46,921 nt of DNA, taken from Chitinophagaceae bacterium. GTDB lineage: Bacteria; Bacteroidota; Bacteroidia; Chitinophagales; Chitinophagaceae. The notes under the pieces are model-generated. The model was given only the letters and a program-made list of their open reading frames with translations. It had not been told where the DNA came from and searched no databases. Each line of letters starts with the position of its first letter. Within the stretch, counting starts at the first letter, position 1. Positions 1 through 9,198 of this stretch are shown piece after piece. The stretch lies in the NCBI GenBank assembly GCA_025449645.1, contig JANWIY010000090.1, forward strand, positions 1 to 46,921, written 5' to 3'. Both the position numbers and the translations under genes were made by a program.

Positions 1-292
1 GTTGCAATTCCTGCATTGCCACCGGATTAACGGCATTATTCAATACGGAAACGTCTGCTATTGTCAGATGGCAGGGAGAAAGCATTTTACCCAAAAATTC
101 AAGCTGGGCATCCGGAAGGAAAACAAAACCGGGATTGTGAACCAGGAAGCTGATCCTCCTGAGGTTATTGCCAAGAAAACGGTAACCGGCAACGGCCTCC
201 GTCTGCTTCATCTGATTCTTTACCATGACCAGAGAATCCGGATAAAGTGCTGCCAACAGCGAAGGGGACAGTTTGATGTTGTTGATTCCCAT
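1..292 (-). CDS. 5' part of an unrecognised conserved-looking protein, cut by the left edge
   Basis: Reading the minus strand from an ATG at 292 gives 97 open codons to the window edge, beginning MGINNIKLSPSLLAALYPDS. The frame has no stops and ordinary composition, with a hydrophobic stretch near residues 50-60. It is divergent from ilvE, with about 77 bases between the two starts. I do not recognise the family, and no catalytic motif is visible in the part present. A TAnnTTTG-like element on the minus strand (362-355) lies at a plausible distance upstream. The C-terminal part lies outside the window. Coding status is inferred from the long open frame and its position opposite ilvE. Confidence 0.6.
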   Translation of the reverse strand, partial: MGINNIKLSPSLLAALYPDSLVMVKNQMKQTEAVAGYRFLGNNLRRISFLVHNPGFVFLPDAQLEFLGKMLSPCHLTIADVSVLNNAVNPVAMQELQ

Positions 293-316
293 AAATCTGT
301 GAAATTTCCGGGACGG

Positions 317-348
317 TTTTGCTTGCTCCTGGAATGTTTGTTTCTTTG
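317..348 (+). promoter_or_regulatory. Probable Bacteroidota sigma-A promoter of ilvE
   Basis: TTTG at 317-320 is followed by exactly 20 bases and then TTTCTTTG at 341-348. This matches the Bacteroidota pattern TTTG-N19-21-TAnnTTTG at all but one position of the -7 element. Transcription would start about 20 bases before the ilvE ATG codons. Confidence 0.5.
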
Positions 349-369
349 TAGGATCAAAAATAGTATTTT

Positions 370-1434
370 ATGATGGAGACGATGGACATACCGGTGATCC
401 GGGTTAAAAGAAGCAGGCTGGCAGAAATGGATTTCGACCATTTACCTTTTGGTAAATATTTCAGTGATCACATGCTCGAGGCAGACTACGATGATGGTGA
501 ATGGAAGCTGGCTTCAATTAAACCTTATCAGGCAATTCTATTTGAGCCCTCCATTATGGCCCTCCATTACGGCCAGGCTATTTTTGAGGGTATCAAGGCT
601 TACCGCAACAAGAACGGTGATGCTTTTATTTTCCGTCCGTTCGATAATCTCAAGCGATTTAATATTTCCGCGGAAAGGATGGAAATGCCTTCTGTTCCAG
701 AGGAAATATTCATAGAAGGCATGCGGAGGCTGGTTGCACTGGACAAGGAATGGATTCCCACAAAAGAGGATTATTCATTGTATATCCGACCGGTGATGTT
801 TGCCACAGATGCATCCCTGGGTGTTAAAGCTTCATCTGCCTACAAATTTCTGATCCTCCTGAGTCCGACCGGTCCATATTATTCCGCACCGATGAAGATA
901 TATGTTGAGGAAAAATATACGCGTGCTTCTCCGGGTGGCGTTGGATTTGCAAAAAATGCCGGTAATTACGGAGCCAGTCTGAAGGCTACGGCTGAGGCCA
1001 AGAACCAGGGTTATGATCAGGTGTTGTGGACGGATGCATTCGAGCATAAATGGCTTCAGGAAGTAGGTACTATGAATGTTTTCTTTGTGTTTGGCAATAC
1101 GGTGGTGACTCCGCCTCTTGACGAAGGAACTATTCTGGCCGGCGTAACTCGGGACAGTGTGATTGCGGTGCTCCGGGACCAGGGGATTACCGTGGAAGAG
1201 CGGAGGATCAATATTGAAGAGGTGGTTAGCGCGCACAGGAGCGGAAAACTGACCGAGATCTTCGGTTCCGGAACGGCAGCGACCATTTCATATATCAGGG
1301 AATTGAAATACCATGATTATATTATGACTTTTGATACCTCTTCCTTCAATTTGGCCCCCGCTGTAAAAAAGATCCTTACGGAGATCCGGGAAGGCAAAAG
1401 GCCCGATACCCGGGGTTGGCTCGTAAAAGTGTAG
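370..1434 (+). CDS. ilvE: Branched-chain amino acid aminotransferase
   Basis: PLP-dependent class IV (fold type IV) aminotransferase that moves the amino group between glutamate and the 2-oxo acids of Leu, Ile and Val, the last step of their synthesis. The 354-residue protein is of the long BCAT type. The PLP lysine is expected at about residue 195 in [11 protein letters not shown]. The hallmark [11 protein letters not shown] follows at about 231-241, and FGSGTAA near 300 binds the cofactor phosphate. ATG codons at 370, 373 and 382 are all in frame; I keep the first because the putative promoter ends at 348. It is followed after about 70 bases by the rpsL promoter and seems to be a single-gene unit. 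Confidence 0.95.
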   Translation: MMETMDIPVIRVKRSRLAEMDFDHLPFGKYFSDHMLEADYDDGEWKLASIKPYQAILFEPSIMALHYGQAIFEGIKAYRNKNGDAFIFRPFDNLKRFNISAERMEMPSVPEEIFIEGMRRLVALDKEWIPTKEDYSLYIRPVMFATDASLGVKASSAYKFLILLSPTGPYYSAPMKIYVEEKYTRASPGGVGFAKNAGNYGASLKATAEAKNQGYDQVLWTDAFEHKWLQEVGTMNVFFVFGNTVVTPPLDEGTILAGVTRDSVIAVLRDQGITVEERRINIEEVVSAHRSGKLTEIFGSGTAATISYIRELKYHDYIMTFDTSSFNLAPAVKKILTEIREGKRPDTRGWLVKV

Positions 1435-1445
1435 GGTAATATTAA

Positions 1446-1477
1446 TTTGGATAATTACCTGCCTGCCGTTACCTTTG
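1446..1477 (+). promoter_or_regulatory. Promoter of the rpsL-rpsG operon
   Basis: TTTG at 1446-1449, 20 bases, then TACCTTTG at 1470-1477: an exact match to the Bacteroidota housekeeping promoter. It leaves a leader of about 20 bases before the rpsL ATG at 1505 and argues against any upstream in-frame start, because that would fall inside the promoter. Confidence 0.85.
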
Positions 1478-1504
1478 CCGTCCCAAATTTCAAACGCATT
1501 TGTA

Positions 1505-1906
1505 ATGCCGACCATTCAGCAATTAGTCAGAAAAGGAAGAGAAATTATCAGGGCAAAGAGTAAGTCGAGGGCCCTGGATTCCTGCCCCCAGCGGCGCGGC
1601 GTTTGTACAAGGGTTTACACCACCACACCCAAGAAGCCAAATTCTGCATTGCGTAAAGTAGCAAAGGTCAGGCTCACCAACAAGGTGGAAGTGATCGCTT
1701 ATATTCCGGGTGAAGGGCATAACCTGCAGGAGCACTCCATCGTGCTCATCAGGGGTGGCCGTGTCAAGGATCTTCCCGGTGTACGCTACCATATTGTTCG
1801 CGGAAGCCTCGATACTGCCGGGGTAAAGGATCGTAAAAAGAGCCGCTCAAAGTATGGAACGAAGAAAGAAAAAGCAGGAGCCAAGAAGCCCGCGACGAAA
1901 AAATAA
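1505..1906 (+). CDS. rpsL: 30S ribosomal protein S12
   Basis: Decoding-centre protein of the small subunit. The 133 residues begin [13 protein letters not shown]. The signature [12 protein letters not shown] is at about 40-51, and [10 protein letters not shown] and [11 protein letters not shown] at about 69-96. The lysines corresponding to the classic streptomycin-resistance positions 43 and 88 are both intact, so this allele looks wild type. The C-terminus carries a short Lys/Ala-rich tail. The ATG at 1505 is chosen because an in-frame ATG at 1475 lies inside the -7 promoter box. rpsG follows after 23 bases in the same operon. Confidence 0.97.
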   Translation: MPTIQQLVRKGREIIRAKSKSRALDSCPQRRGVCTRVYTTTPKKPNSALRKVAKVRLTNKVEVIAYIPGEGHNLQEHSIVLIRGGRVKDLPGVRYHIVRGSLDTAGVKDRKKSRSKYGTKKEKAGAKKPATKK

Positions 1907-1929
1907 AATCATACAATTTTAAATAACTC

Positions 1930-2397
1930 ATGAGGAAGTCACAGGCCAAGAAATTACCACTCGCACCGGATGCAAAATTCAACGACATCCTGGTTACGCG
2001 TTTTGTAAATAACCTGATGTGGCAGGGCAAGAAAAATACGGCATTCAGTCTTTTTTATGATGCGATCGAAAGAGTGTCCAAACAAACAAATGATAATGGC
2101 TATGAAGTTTGGAGAAGGGCTTTGAATAACGTGACCCCGGCTGTGGAGGTCAGAAGCCGGAGGATCGGTGGTGCTACATTCCAGATTCCGTCTGAAGTTC
2201 GGGCCGACCGTAAGGTTTCCCTCAGTATCAAATGGCTTATCCGGTATAGCAGGGACAGAAACGGCAAAAGTATGGCCGACAAACTCGCGGGGGAAATTGT
2301 TGCAGCAAGCAAGGGTGAAGGCGGAGCCTTTAAGAAAAAAGAAGATACACACCGGATGGCTGAAGCCAACAAAGCTTTTGCTCATTTCCGGATCTGA
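1930..2397 (+). CDS. rpsG: 30S ribosomal protein S7
   Basis: Primary 16S rRNA-binding protein that nucleates assembly of the 30S head. The 155-residue length is normal for the family. It starts [19 protein letters not shown] and contains the typical [17 protein letters not shown] and [16 protein letters not shown] segments, ending in an [15 protein letters not shown] tail. It is co-transcribed with rpsL, and a hairpin-plus-T-run terminator directly follows. The str operon is therefore closed here, and fusA is expressed from its own signals. Confidence 0.97.
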   Translation: MRKSQAKKLPLAPDAKFNDILVTRFVNNLMWQGKKNTAFSLFYDAIERVSKQTNDNGYEVWRRALNNVTPAVEVRSRRIGGATFQIPSEVRADRKVSLSIKWLIRYSRDRNGKSMADKLAGEIVAASKGEGGAFKKKEDTHRMAEANKAFAHFRI

Positions 2398-2423
2398 TAC
2401 ATAAGATTTGCTTTTGTGATTAG

Positions 2424-2458
2424 ATCCCTTCACGGTGGTTGCCGGAGAAGGGATTTTT
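2424..2458 (+). terminator. Rho-independent terminator after rpsG
   Basis: ATCCCTTC (2424-2431) pairs perfectly with GAAGGGAT (2447-2454), giving an 8-bp stem with a 15-base loop that runs into a T stretch (2454-2458). It sits 26 bases after the rpsG stop and separates the rpsL-rpsG transcript from fusA. Confidence 0.75.
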
Positions 2459-2506
2459 CATTCGGCGGGTTGGTTCCCAACCTGCTGTTTTCAGCAAAAA
2501 AATGCA

Positions 2507-2514
2507 TACCTTTG
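2507..2514 (+). promoter_or_regulatory. -7 element of the fusA promoter
   Basis: TACCTTTG is identical to the -7 boxes before rpsL and rpsJ. No clean TTTG stands 19-21 bases upstream, so the -33 element is weak. Its place after the rpsG terminator and before fusA supports it. It implies a leader of about 125 bases. Confidence 0.55.
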
Positions 2515-2520
2515 CGCACC

Positions 2521-2574
2521 GTTAAAATGCTAGTGTCCGGATCTATAATCAGAATCCGAAATTTGCGTTTTAAT
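2521..2574 (+). promoter_or_regulatory. Structured 5' leader of fusA mRNA
   Basis: Two nested stems are visible. GTTAAAATGC (2521-2530) pairs with GCGTTTTAAT (2565-2574), counting G-U wobbles, and CGGAT (2538-2542) pairs with ATCCG (2554-2558) inside it. The structure starts just after the putative transcription start. It may control EF-G synthesis, but no known leader family is recognised. Confidence 0.35.
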
Positions 2575-2643
2575 GTTCCGTGGCTTTGGAATGAAATCCG
2601 GAATTGCGGAATTCAGGACTGAAAAATATTATAATTCATAACC

Positions 2644-4791
2644 ATGTCAGACCTTCATTTTCAAAGAAATTTTGGTATAGCGGCTCATATTGATGCCGGT
2701 AAAACAACCACCACAGAGCGGATCCTCTACTATACGGGCGTATCTCATAAAATAGGAGAAGTGCATGATGGTGCAGCTACCATGGACTGGATGGAACAGG
2801 AAAAGGAAAGAGGAATTACGATTACTTCCGCGGCAACAACCTGCTTTTGGAATTTTCCTACTGATCAGGGAAAGAAATTACCTGAAACCAAACAATATAA
2901 GTTCAATATCATTGATACCCCGGGCCACGTGGATTTTACGGTTGAAGTGGAACGCTCCCTGCGTGTACTGGACGGATTGCTGGCTTTGTTCTGTGCTGTA
3001 TCCGGAGTTGAACCCCAGTCAGAAACCGTTTGGCGCCAGGCCAATAAATACAGGGTACCAAGAATCGGCTTTGTGAACAAGATGGACCGCGCCGGTGCAG
3101 ATTTTCTGAATGTTGTAAAACAAATTAAGGAAATGCTGGGTGCCAAAGCTGTTCCCCTGCAACTGCCGATTGGTGCAGAAGACAGTTTCAAGGGCGTAGT
3201 AGACCTCATTACGATGAAAGGAATTATCTGGGATGAAGAAGGAAAGGGAATGACATACCAGGAAGTGCCAATTCCGGAAGATATGGTGGAGGATGTAAAA
3301 GAATGGAGGCAACACCTGGTGGAAGCCGTAGCAGAATACGATGTGAAACTGCTCGAGAAATTTTTTGAAGACCCTAATTCCATCACACAGGATGAAATGC
3401 ATGAAGCCATCCGCAAGGCAACGATTGATCTGTCAATCATTCCCATGATGTGTGGATCCTCTTTTAAAAATAAAGGCGTGCAAAAGGCACTGGACGCGAT
3501 TGTGCGTTATCTTCCTGGCCCCGCCGATGTAGCGGCCGTGATTGGTCATGATCCGAATACGGGCGAAGAAATTTCCCGCAAGCCTGATGCAAAGCAACCC
3601 TTTGCAGCCCTTGCATTTAAGATCGCTACAGATCCTTTCGTTGGCCGTCTCGCCTTTTTCCGGGTCTATAGTGGTCATCTGGATTCGGGATCTTATGTAT
3701 TAAATACCAGGACCGGCAAGAACGAGCGCATTTCCCGGATCATGCAAATGCATGCTAACAAACAGAATCCTATAGATTTTATTGAAGCGGGTGATATCGG
3801 AGCCGCAGTTGGGTTCAAGGACATTAAAACAGGAGATACCTTATGTACGGAGGATCATCCCATCATTCTTGAAAAAATGACTTTCCCCGAACCGGTGATC
3901 TCCGTAGCCATTGAACCGAAGACGCAGGCGGACGTGGACAAAATGGGTATGGCTATTGCCAAACTCGTGGAAGAAGACCCTACCCTTAAGGTTAAGACGG
4001 ATGAAGAAACCGGGCAGACTATTTTAAGCGGGATGGGCGAGCTTCATCTGGAAATTATCGTAGACCGGATGCGTCGTGAATTCAAAGTGGAAATCAACCA
4101 GGGAGCACCCCAGGTAGCCTATAAAGAAGCGTTTCAGAAAACCATAGAACACCGGGAAACCCTGAAAAAGCAAACTGGTGGTAGAGGTAAATATGCTGAT
4201 ATTATTTTTGAAATTGGGCCGGCAGATGAAGAATTCCTGAAAGAAGGGAAGGGCCATTACCAGTTTGTGAATGATATTTTCGGAGGCTCCATACCCCGTG
4301 AGTTCGTTCCTGCCATTGAAAAAGGATTTGAATCGGCCATGACAACGGGCGTATTGGCAAGTTATCCGGTAGACAACATGAAGATCCGGGTATTCGACGG
4401 TGGTTTCCACGCAGTAGACTCCGACTCGATGTCTTTTGAACTTTGTGCCAAACAGGGGTTTCGCGAGGCAGCAAAAAAAGCAAAACCCGTGTTGCTGGAA
4501 CCGATCATGAAAGTGGAAGTGATCACTCCCGATCAATATATGGGCGATGTAACGGGTGACCTTAACCGTCGCCGTGGCATGTTGGAAGGAATGGACAGCA
4601 AGAATAATGCGCAGGTGATCAAAGCAAAAGTTCCACTCTCCGAAATGTTCGGATACGTTACGCAACTCCGGTCCCTGAGTTCGGGCCGGGCCACTTCAAC
4701 AATGGAATTCTCACACTATGCCCCCGCGCCAGGCAATGTAGCAGAAGAAGTGATCGCTAAAGTAAAGGGTAAGGGTAAAGTAACAGCCTGA
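2644..4791 (+). CDS. fusA: Translation elongation factor G
   Basis: GTPase that moves tRNAs and mRNA through the ribosome and, with RRF, splits post-termination complexes. The 715-residue protein has the G1 loop AHIDAGKTT (14-22), switch I RGITI (56-60), G3 DTPGHVD (91-97) and G4 NKMD (145-148), then domains II-V including [15 protein letters not shown] and the C-terminal [13 protein letters not shown] segment. A short insertion in the G domain (about 71-86, [16 protein letters not shown]) lies between switch I and G3. Location beside rpsL-rpsG marks it as the main EF-G. No tuf gene follows. A terminator lies 18 bases after the stop. Confidence 0.97.
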   Translation: MSDLHFQRNFGIAAHIDAGKTTTTERILYYTGVSHKIGEVHDGAATMDWMEQEKERGITITSAATTCFWNFPTDQGKKLPETKQYKFNIIDTPGHVDFTVEVERSLRVLDGLLALFCAVSGVEPQSETVWRQANKYRVPRIGFVNKMDRAGADFLNVVKQIKEMLGAKAVPLQLPIGAEDSFKGVVDLITMKGIIWDEEGKGMTYQEVPIPEDMVEDVKEWRQHLVEAVAEYDVKLLEKFFEDPNSITQDEMHEAIRKATIDLSIIPMMCGSSFKNKGVQKALDAIVRYLPGPADVAAVIGHDPNTGEEISRKPDAKQPFAALAFKIATDPFVGRLAFFRVYSGHLDSGSYVLNTRTGKNERISRIMQMHANKQNPIDFIEAGDIGAAVGFKDIKTGDTLCTEDHPIILEKMTFPEPVISVAIEPKTQADVDKMGMAIAKLVEEDPTLKVKTDEETGQTILSGMGELHLEIIVDRMRREFKVEINQGAPQVAYKEAFQKTIEHRETLKKQTGGRGKYADIIFEIGPADEEFLKEGKGHYQFVNDIFGGSIPREFVPAIEKGFESAMTTGVLASYPVDNMKIRVFDGGFHAVDSDSMSFELCAKQGFREAAKKAKPVLLEPIMKVEVITPDQYMGDVTGDLNRRRGMLEGMDSKNNAQVIKAKVPLSEMFGYVTQLRSLSSGRATSTMEFSHYAPAPGNVAEEVIAKVKGKGKVTA

Positions 4792-4809
4792 TAAATTCTC
4801 ATTAATCTG

Positions 4810-4843
4810 ATCCCTCTTCTCTATTTGCAGAAGAGGGATTTTT
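4810..4843 (+). terminator. Rho-independent terminator after fusA
   Basis: ATCCCTCTTCT (4810-4820) pairs perfectly with AGAAGAGGGAT (4829-4839) around an 8-base loop, followed by TTTT. This 11-bp stem begins 18 bases after the fusA stop and should end the transcript before the peptidase gene. Confidence 0.85.
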
Positions 4844-4904
4844 ATGTTGAGTGGTCTTGGTTCTTCCCCGCTAATTCCTAATTTTCACATTCAAAATCGG
4901 TCAC

Positions 4905-7112
4905 ATGTCTATATTGAGGGCTTATTTTCAGAAAGTCATATTGTTAGTATTTCTGTTCTGCCTTGCCATCTGTGGTCATTCGCAATTCCACAGATCGAAG
5001 GTCTGGGGCAAGGATGGGGCAAGCTATTTTCAGGTTGAGGGCGAAAACATTGTGAAACATGAGTTGCCCACAGATAAAGCAAGCATCCTGCTTAGCGGGA
5101 AGGATCTCACCCCTCCGGAAGATCAGGTTCCGTTGAGGATCTGCTATTTTTTATTCTCCGGCGACTTCAGTAAAGTATTGATATATACAAATACTAAAAA
5201 AGTTTGGCGTTATAATACGAGGGGTGATTACTGGGTCTATGATTTTTCTGATCATAGCCTGAAACAGCTTGGCCGTTCCCTGCCAGAATCTTCTCTTATG
5301 TTTGCGAAATTTTCTCCTGATGGGAAGAAAGCGGCTTACGTCAGCAATCATAATCTTTATGTGGAGGATCTTGCAACCCGGGAGATCAAAGCCCTCACCA
5401 GGGATGGAACGCGCAAGCTGATCAACGGTACATTCGACTGGGTGTACGAGGAAGAATTTGATTGCAGGGATGGATTCCGGTGGAGCCCGGACAGCAGGAA
5501 AATTGCATTCTGGCAAATGAACGACAGCAGTACCCGGGACTACCTGATGCTGAATACCACCGATTCCGTGTATTCCTATGTTATACCGGTAGAGTATCCC
5601 GTAGCCGGTCAGCAGCCTTCCCCTTACAGGATCGGCGTTGTTGGAATTTCGGACGATCATATCCGGTGGATGCGCATACCGTCGGATGGGAAACTCGGCA
5701 GTTATCTGCCAAGAATGGAATGGGCAGATAATAGCGATGAGCTAATCGTCCAGCATCTTAACAGGCGTCAGAATGAAAGCGATATCATGATCTGCAAGGC
5801 GGATGAAGGGTCTGCTGCGAAAATCTTTTCGGAGAAAGACAGCGCTTTTATTGATATTATTTCCGAGTGGGATGAAGCGTACAGAATGGGTGGATGGGAC
5901 TGGATGGCGCATGGCACAGAATTCCTTTGGGCAAGCGAAAAGGATGGCTGGAGGCATTTGTACCGTATCAGCCGCGATGGGGAAAAACAAACCCTGATCA
6001 CGCAGGGGAATTATGATGTTATTGAAATTTCGATGATTGATGAAAAGCAAAACCTCTTGTACTTTATAGCGTCTCCGGATAATGCCACACAGAAATACCT
6101 GTATCGTTGCCGACTGGATGGAAAGGGGAAAGCGGAAAGGGTAACCCCGTTAAATGAACCAGGCACCAATGAATACGAACTATCACCGGGAGGAAAATAT
6201 GCCATCCATGATTTTTCAAACTATTATACGCGGCCGTCCAAAGAATGGGTAAGTCTTCCTGAGCATAAAGTTCTTCCCGGATCCGAGGGAATCAATATAC
6301 CTAGCGCAGCAGACAGCGCGGCTTCTCCAATTTCATTTTTCAAGATAAGATCGGTTGATGGTGTGACCATGGATGGCTGGATGCAAAAACCTGCCTCCTT
6401 CGACCCGACAAAAAAATATCCGGTCCTCTTTTATGTTTATACAGAGCCGGGTTCCCAGACTGTTCAGGATATTTATGGCATCGGAAATGATTTTCTGTAC
6501 GATGGCAATCTGGCGAGGGATGGTTATATCTATATTTCCGTAGATAACAGAGGAACTCCTTCCCCCAGGGGCAGCGCATGGAGAAAATCCATCTACCGTA
6601 AAATCGGCAGGATGAATATTGAGGATCAGGCTATGGCGGCAGAGGAAATCCTCAGGTGGCCTTTTGTGGATGCTTCCCGCATAGCAGTCTGGGGATGGAG
6701 CGGAGGAGGATCGGCCACGCTCAACCTGTTGTTCCAGCATCCGGAAATCTATAAAACGGGTATAGCCATAGCAGGACTGGACAATTTGCTGACCTACGAT
6801 AATGTTTACGAAGAAAGGTACATGGGGATGCCACAGGAAACATATGACGACTATGTAAAAGGATCGCCGATCACTTATGCCCGGAACCTGGAGGGGAACC
6901 TTTTGTATATCCATGGAACCGGGGATGACAACGTCCATTTCAATAATGCGGAAATGCTGGTCAATGAGCTGGTCAAATACAACAAGAACTTTCAGTATAT
7001 GGCCTATCCAAACCGGACCCACGACATCATAGAGGGCGCAGGTACCCGGCAGCACCTGATGACCCTATATACCTCTTATATGAGAACGCATTGCCCGGGT
7101 GGCCCTAAATAA
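4905..7112 (+). CDS. Secreted S9B (dipeptidyl peptidase IV family) serine peptidase
   Basis: Prolyl-type exopeptidase expected to release N-terminal dipeptides in the periplasm. The 735-residue protein has a signal peptide (hydrophobic about 9-23). A beta-propeller DPPIV_N domain carries the substrate-anchoring Glu motif FDWVYEEEF, near residue 175. The C-terminal alpha/beta-hydrolase domain has a complete catalytic triad by position: Ser599 in GWSGGG, Asp674 in GTGDDNVH and His706 in NRTHDI. It is isolated between fusA and rpsJ, with a terminator before it and a promoter after it, so it is probably a single-gene unit. Its own promoter is unclear: TAATTTTC at 4879 is only a loose match. The exact substrate is unknown. 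Confidence 0.93.
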   Translation: MSILRAYFQKVILLVFLFCLAICGHSQFHRSKVWGKDGASYFQVEGENIVKHELPTDKASILLSGKDLTPPEDQVPLRICYFLFSGDFSKVLIYTNTKKVWRYNTRGDYWVYDFSDHSLKQLGRSLPESSLMFAKFSPDGKKAAYVSNHNLYVEDLATREIKALTRDGTRKLINGTFDWVYEEEFDCRDGFRWSPDSRKIAFWQMNDSSTRDYLMLNTTDSVYSYVIPVEYPVAGQQPSPYRIGVVGISDDHIRWMRIPSDGKLGSYLPRMEWADNSDELIVQHLNRRQNESDIMICKADEGSAAKIFSEKDSAFIDIISEWDEAYRMGGWDWMAHGTEFLWASEKDGWRHLYRISRDGEKQTLITQGNYDVIEISMIDEKQNLLYFIASPDNATQKYLYRCRLDGKGKAERVTPLNEPGTNEYELSPGGKYAIHDFSNYYTRPSKEWVSLPEHKVLPGSEGINIPSAADSAASPISFFKIRSVDGVTMDGWMQKPASFDPTKKYPVLFYVYTEPGSQTVQDIYGIGNDFLYDGNLARDGYIYISVDNRGTPSPRGSAWRKSIYRKIGRMNIEDQAMAAEEILRWPFVDASRIAVWGWSGGGSATLNLLFQHPEIYKTGIAIAGLDNLLTYDNVYEERYMGMPQETYDDYVKGSPITYARNLEGNLLYIHGTGDDNVHFNNAEMLVNELVKYNKNFQYMAYPNRTHDIIEGAGTRQHLMTLYTSYMRTHCPGGPK

Positions 7113-7136
7113 TTATCCAAAAAAAGCGCCTGATTC

Positions 7137-7168
7137 TTTGACCGTTTATGTGTTTGTCGCTACCTTTG
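7137..7168 (+). promoter_or_regulatory. Promoter of the S10/spc ribosomal protein cluster
   Basis: TTTG at 7137-7140, 20 bases, then TACCTTTG at 7161-7168: an exact match to the Bacteroidota housekeeping promoter and identical in form to the rpsL promoter. The leader to the rpsJ ATG is about 25 bases. Confidence 0.85.
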
Positions 7169-7197
7169 CCTCCCGTTCAAAAAACGGAGATTGATCT

Positions 7198-7503
7198 ATG
7201 TCCCAGCGAATCAGAATCAAATTGCAATCGTACGATCATAATCTCGTGGATAAATCTGCTGAAAAGATCGTCAAAACTGTGCGTAGTACCGGTGCCGTGG
7301 TAACGGGTCCGATCCCTTTGCCCACCCGGAAAAAAGTGTTTACTGTATTACGCTCGCCACACGTGAATAAGAAGGCGCGTGAACAGTTCCAGTTGCACAC
7401 ACATAAGAGATTGCTGGACATTTATACTTCCACTTCCAGGACGGTAGACGCTTTATCCAAGCTCGACCTGCCATCGGGCGTGGATGTAGAGATTAAGGCC
7501 TGA
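7198..7503 (+). CDS. rpsJ: 30S ribosomal protein S10
   Basis: Small-subunit head protein; in many bacteria it also acts as NusE in antitermination. The 101 residues match the normal size. The start [20 protein letters not shown] and the loop [29 protein letters not shown] are characteristic. It is the first gene of the cluster, behind a strong promoter. It is followed by an unusually wide spacer of 313 bases before rplC. Confidence 0.97.
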   Translation: MSQRIRIKLQSYDHNLVDKSAEKIVKTVRSTGAVVTGPIPLPTRKKVFTVLRSPHVNKKAREQFQLHTHKRLLDIYTSTSRTVDALSKLDLPSGVDVEIKA

Positions 7504-7816
7504 AAAAAGATATTCCATCTGCCAATCCGAAGAGGAGAAAGCAGCGCTGGATTTTTGAATAAAAAATATGAACAAGCCGTTCGGGGTTTGTTTACTACCG
7601 GTACTTCTATCACCAGCCGCAGCCTTGGCGAAGGCGGGCATCGAAAAGGATAACGAAGAAAAAAGCGGAAGTCGGCCCAGAGGCTACCTACGCTGAAGCT
7701 TCGGCGGCTAACGGAAAAGGTCGGTTGCAAACAGGGGATTGAAATCAGGATCAGCTGACATGGCTGATCAAAAAACCGCTGATTGTCCTTACACTCCAGG
7801 CACAAACCAATAAAAG
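7504..7816. repeat. Spacer between rpsJ and rplC with REP-like palindromes
   Basis: This 313-base gap holds no convincing gene. It contains two GC-rich palindromic motifs: GCCTT-GGCG-AAGGC at 7622-7635 and a near-palindrome CGCTGAAGCTTCGGCG at 7691-7706. Such motifs resemble interspersed REP-type palindromes. The minus-strand reading through them starts MPAFAKAAAGD, which looks like a by-product of the repeat. The gap differs from every other spacer of the cluster in length and GC content, which suggests insertion of a repeat element. Confidence 0.5.
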
Positions 7817-8434
7817 ATGAAAGGGTTAATTGGGAAGAAAATTGGAATGACCAGTGTGTTCACTCCTGACGGCAAGCAGGTGGCGTGTACTATAATTGAG
7901 GCCGGCCCCTGTGTGGTTACGCAGGTTAAGACAAAGGAGTCGGACGGGTACAATTCACTTCAGCTCGCCTTTGGCGACAAAAAGGAAAAGCATATTCTAG
8001 CTTCGGAAAAGAATCACTTCGCCAAATCAAATACTTCCGCCAAAAAATTCATCAAGGAATTTCGCAATTTTTCACTGGAAAAGAACCTGGGGGATTCGCT
8101 CACAGTGGATATTTTCACTGAAGGTGAAAGTGTTAGCGTTGTAGGCACTTCAAAAGGCAAAGGTTTCCAGGGGGTAGTAAAACGCCATGGGTTTCACGGG
8201 GTAGGCGGCCAGTCGCATGGCCAGCATGACCGTAGCCGGGCACCGGGATCCCTGGGTAACTCATCTGATGCTTCGCGTGTAATGAAAGGCGTTCGAATGG
8301 CGGGCCGCATGGGCGGTGACAGGATAAAGCTCAAGGGCTTGCAGGTTGTCAAGGTATTTCCAGATAAGAATTTCCTCCTGATTTCCGGATCCGTTCCGGG
8401 TCATAATGGCTCCATTGTTTACATTCAGAAGTAA
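7817..8434 (+). CDS. rplC: 50S ribosomal protein L3
   Basis: Early-assembly 23S rRNA-binding protein that reaches toward the peptidyl transferase centre. It has 205 residues and starts [20 protein letters not shown]. The extended loop motif [16 protein letters not shown], which contains the glutamine often methylated by PrmB, and [16 protein letters not shown] are present. rplD starts 18 bases downstream. The long region upstream means its translation is not tightly coupled to rpsJ. Confidence 0.97.
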   Translation: MKGLIGKKIGMTSVFTPDGKQVACTIIEAGPCVVTQVKTKESDGYNSLQLAFGDKKEKHILASEKNHFAKSNTSAKKFIKEFRNFSLEKNLGDSLTVDIFTEGESVSVVGTSKGKGFQGVVKRHGFHGVGGQSHGQHDRSRAPGSLGNSSDASRVMKGVRMAGRMGGDRIKLKGLQVVKVFPDKNFLLISGSVPGHNGSIVYIQK

Positions 8435-8452
8435 TTTATTAATCCACATTGC

Positions 8453-9085
8453 ATGCAAATCGACATATTAAATATTAAAGGAGATAAAACGGGCCGAACC
8501 CTGGAACTGCCTGCTGAGATCTTTGAGGCTGAGCCGAATGATCACGTGATTTACCTGGCTGTGAAGCAGTATCTGGCCGCCCAGCGCCAGGGTACGCATA
8601 AAGTGAAGACAAGAATGGAGGTAAAAGGTTCATCCAAAAAATTACATAAACAAAAAGGAACCGGCGGATCCCGTAAAGGAAATATCCGGAACCCCTTGTA
8701 TAAAGGAGGCGGTACCATATTCGGACCCAAGCCCAGGAGCTACGATTTCAAGCTGAACAGGAAGGTAAAGGATCTCGCAAAAATTTCTGCACTTTCCCAT
8801 AAAGCCAAAGCGAATTCCATCCTGGTTGTCGAAGATATAAAGCTGGATGCTCCAAAAACGAAGGAACTGGTGAATTTGCTGAGTGGCTTGAAACTTGGAA
8901 GGAAAAAGGCCCTTATTGTGATGCCGGAGTACAATGATAACCTGCATCTCAGTTTAAGAAATGTGCCGTATCTGGAAAGCAGCCTGCTGGCGGATGTGAA
9001 CACCTATGATATTGTGAATGCGGAAGTGCTGGTGCTGACCGAGTCGGCAGCGAAGATGTTTGTGGAGGAGGAAGTAGTTGCGTGA
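8453..9085 (+). CDS. rplD: 50S ribosomal protein L4
   Basis: Lines the peptide exit tunnel and in some bacteria represses the S10 operon. The 210-residue protein carries the tunnel loop KLHKQKGTGGSRKGNIRNP near residues 63-81 and the GGGTIFGPKPRSY segment. The Bacteroidota-type N-terminus MQIDILNIKGDKTG is as expected. Its TGA stop directly abuts the left arm of a 28-base inverted repeat that fills most of the space before rplW. Confidence 0.97.
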   Translation: MQIDILNIKGDKTGRTLELPAEIFEAEPNDHVIYLAVKQYLAAQRQGTHKVKTRMEVKGSSKKLHKQKGTGGSRKGNIRNPLYKGGGTIFGPKPRSYDFKLNRKVKDLAKISALSHKAKANSILVVEDIKLDAPKTKELVNLLSGLKLGRKKALIVMPEYNDNLHLSLRNVPYLESSLLADVNTYDIVNAEVLVLTESAAKMFVEEEVVA

Positions 9086-9173
9086 AATGTGAAAATATGT
9101 AAATGTGTAAATGTGAAAATGAGAAGAACGAGGATTTAGTTCAACCATTTACACAATAGCACATTTTCACATT
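9086..9173 (+). repeat. Inverted TGTGAAAA-family repeat between rplD and rplW
   Basis: The left arm 9086-9113 begins at the base after the rplD stop. The right arm 9146-9173 is its reverse complement apart from a central 8-base block. The outer 11 bases (AATGTGAAAAT) and inner 9 bases (GTGTAAATG) match exactly. The loop is 32 bases. In mRNA it would form a long AU-rich hairpin ending about 25 bases before the rplW start. Confidence 0.85.
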
Positions 9174-9198
9174 GATTATAAATTTTCAAATTGTTCTA

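Noticed and set aside
2416-2622. 68-codon plus-strand frame between rpsG and fusA
   Set aside because: It runs through the rpsG terminator and the fusA promoter and leader, has no family resemblance, and its start lies inside the terminator region.
7422-7805. Minus-strand frames across the rpsJ-rplC spacer
   Set aside because: They read through the GC palindromes (MPAFAKAAAGD type) and into the end of rpsJ. They look like by-products of the repeat element.
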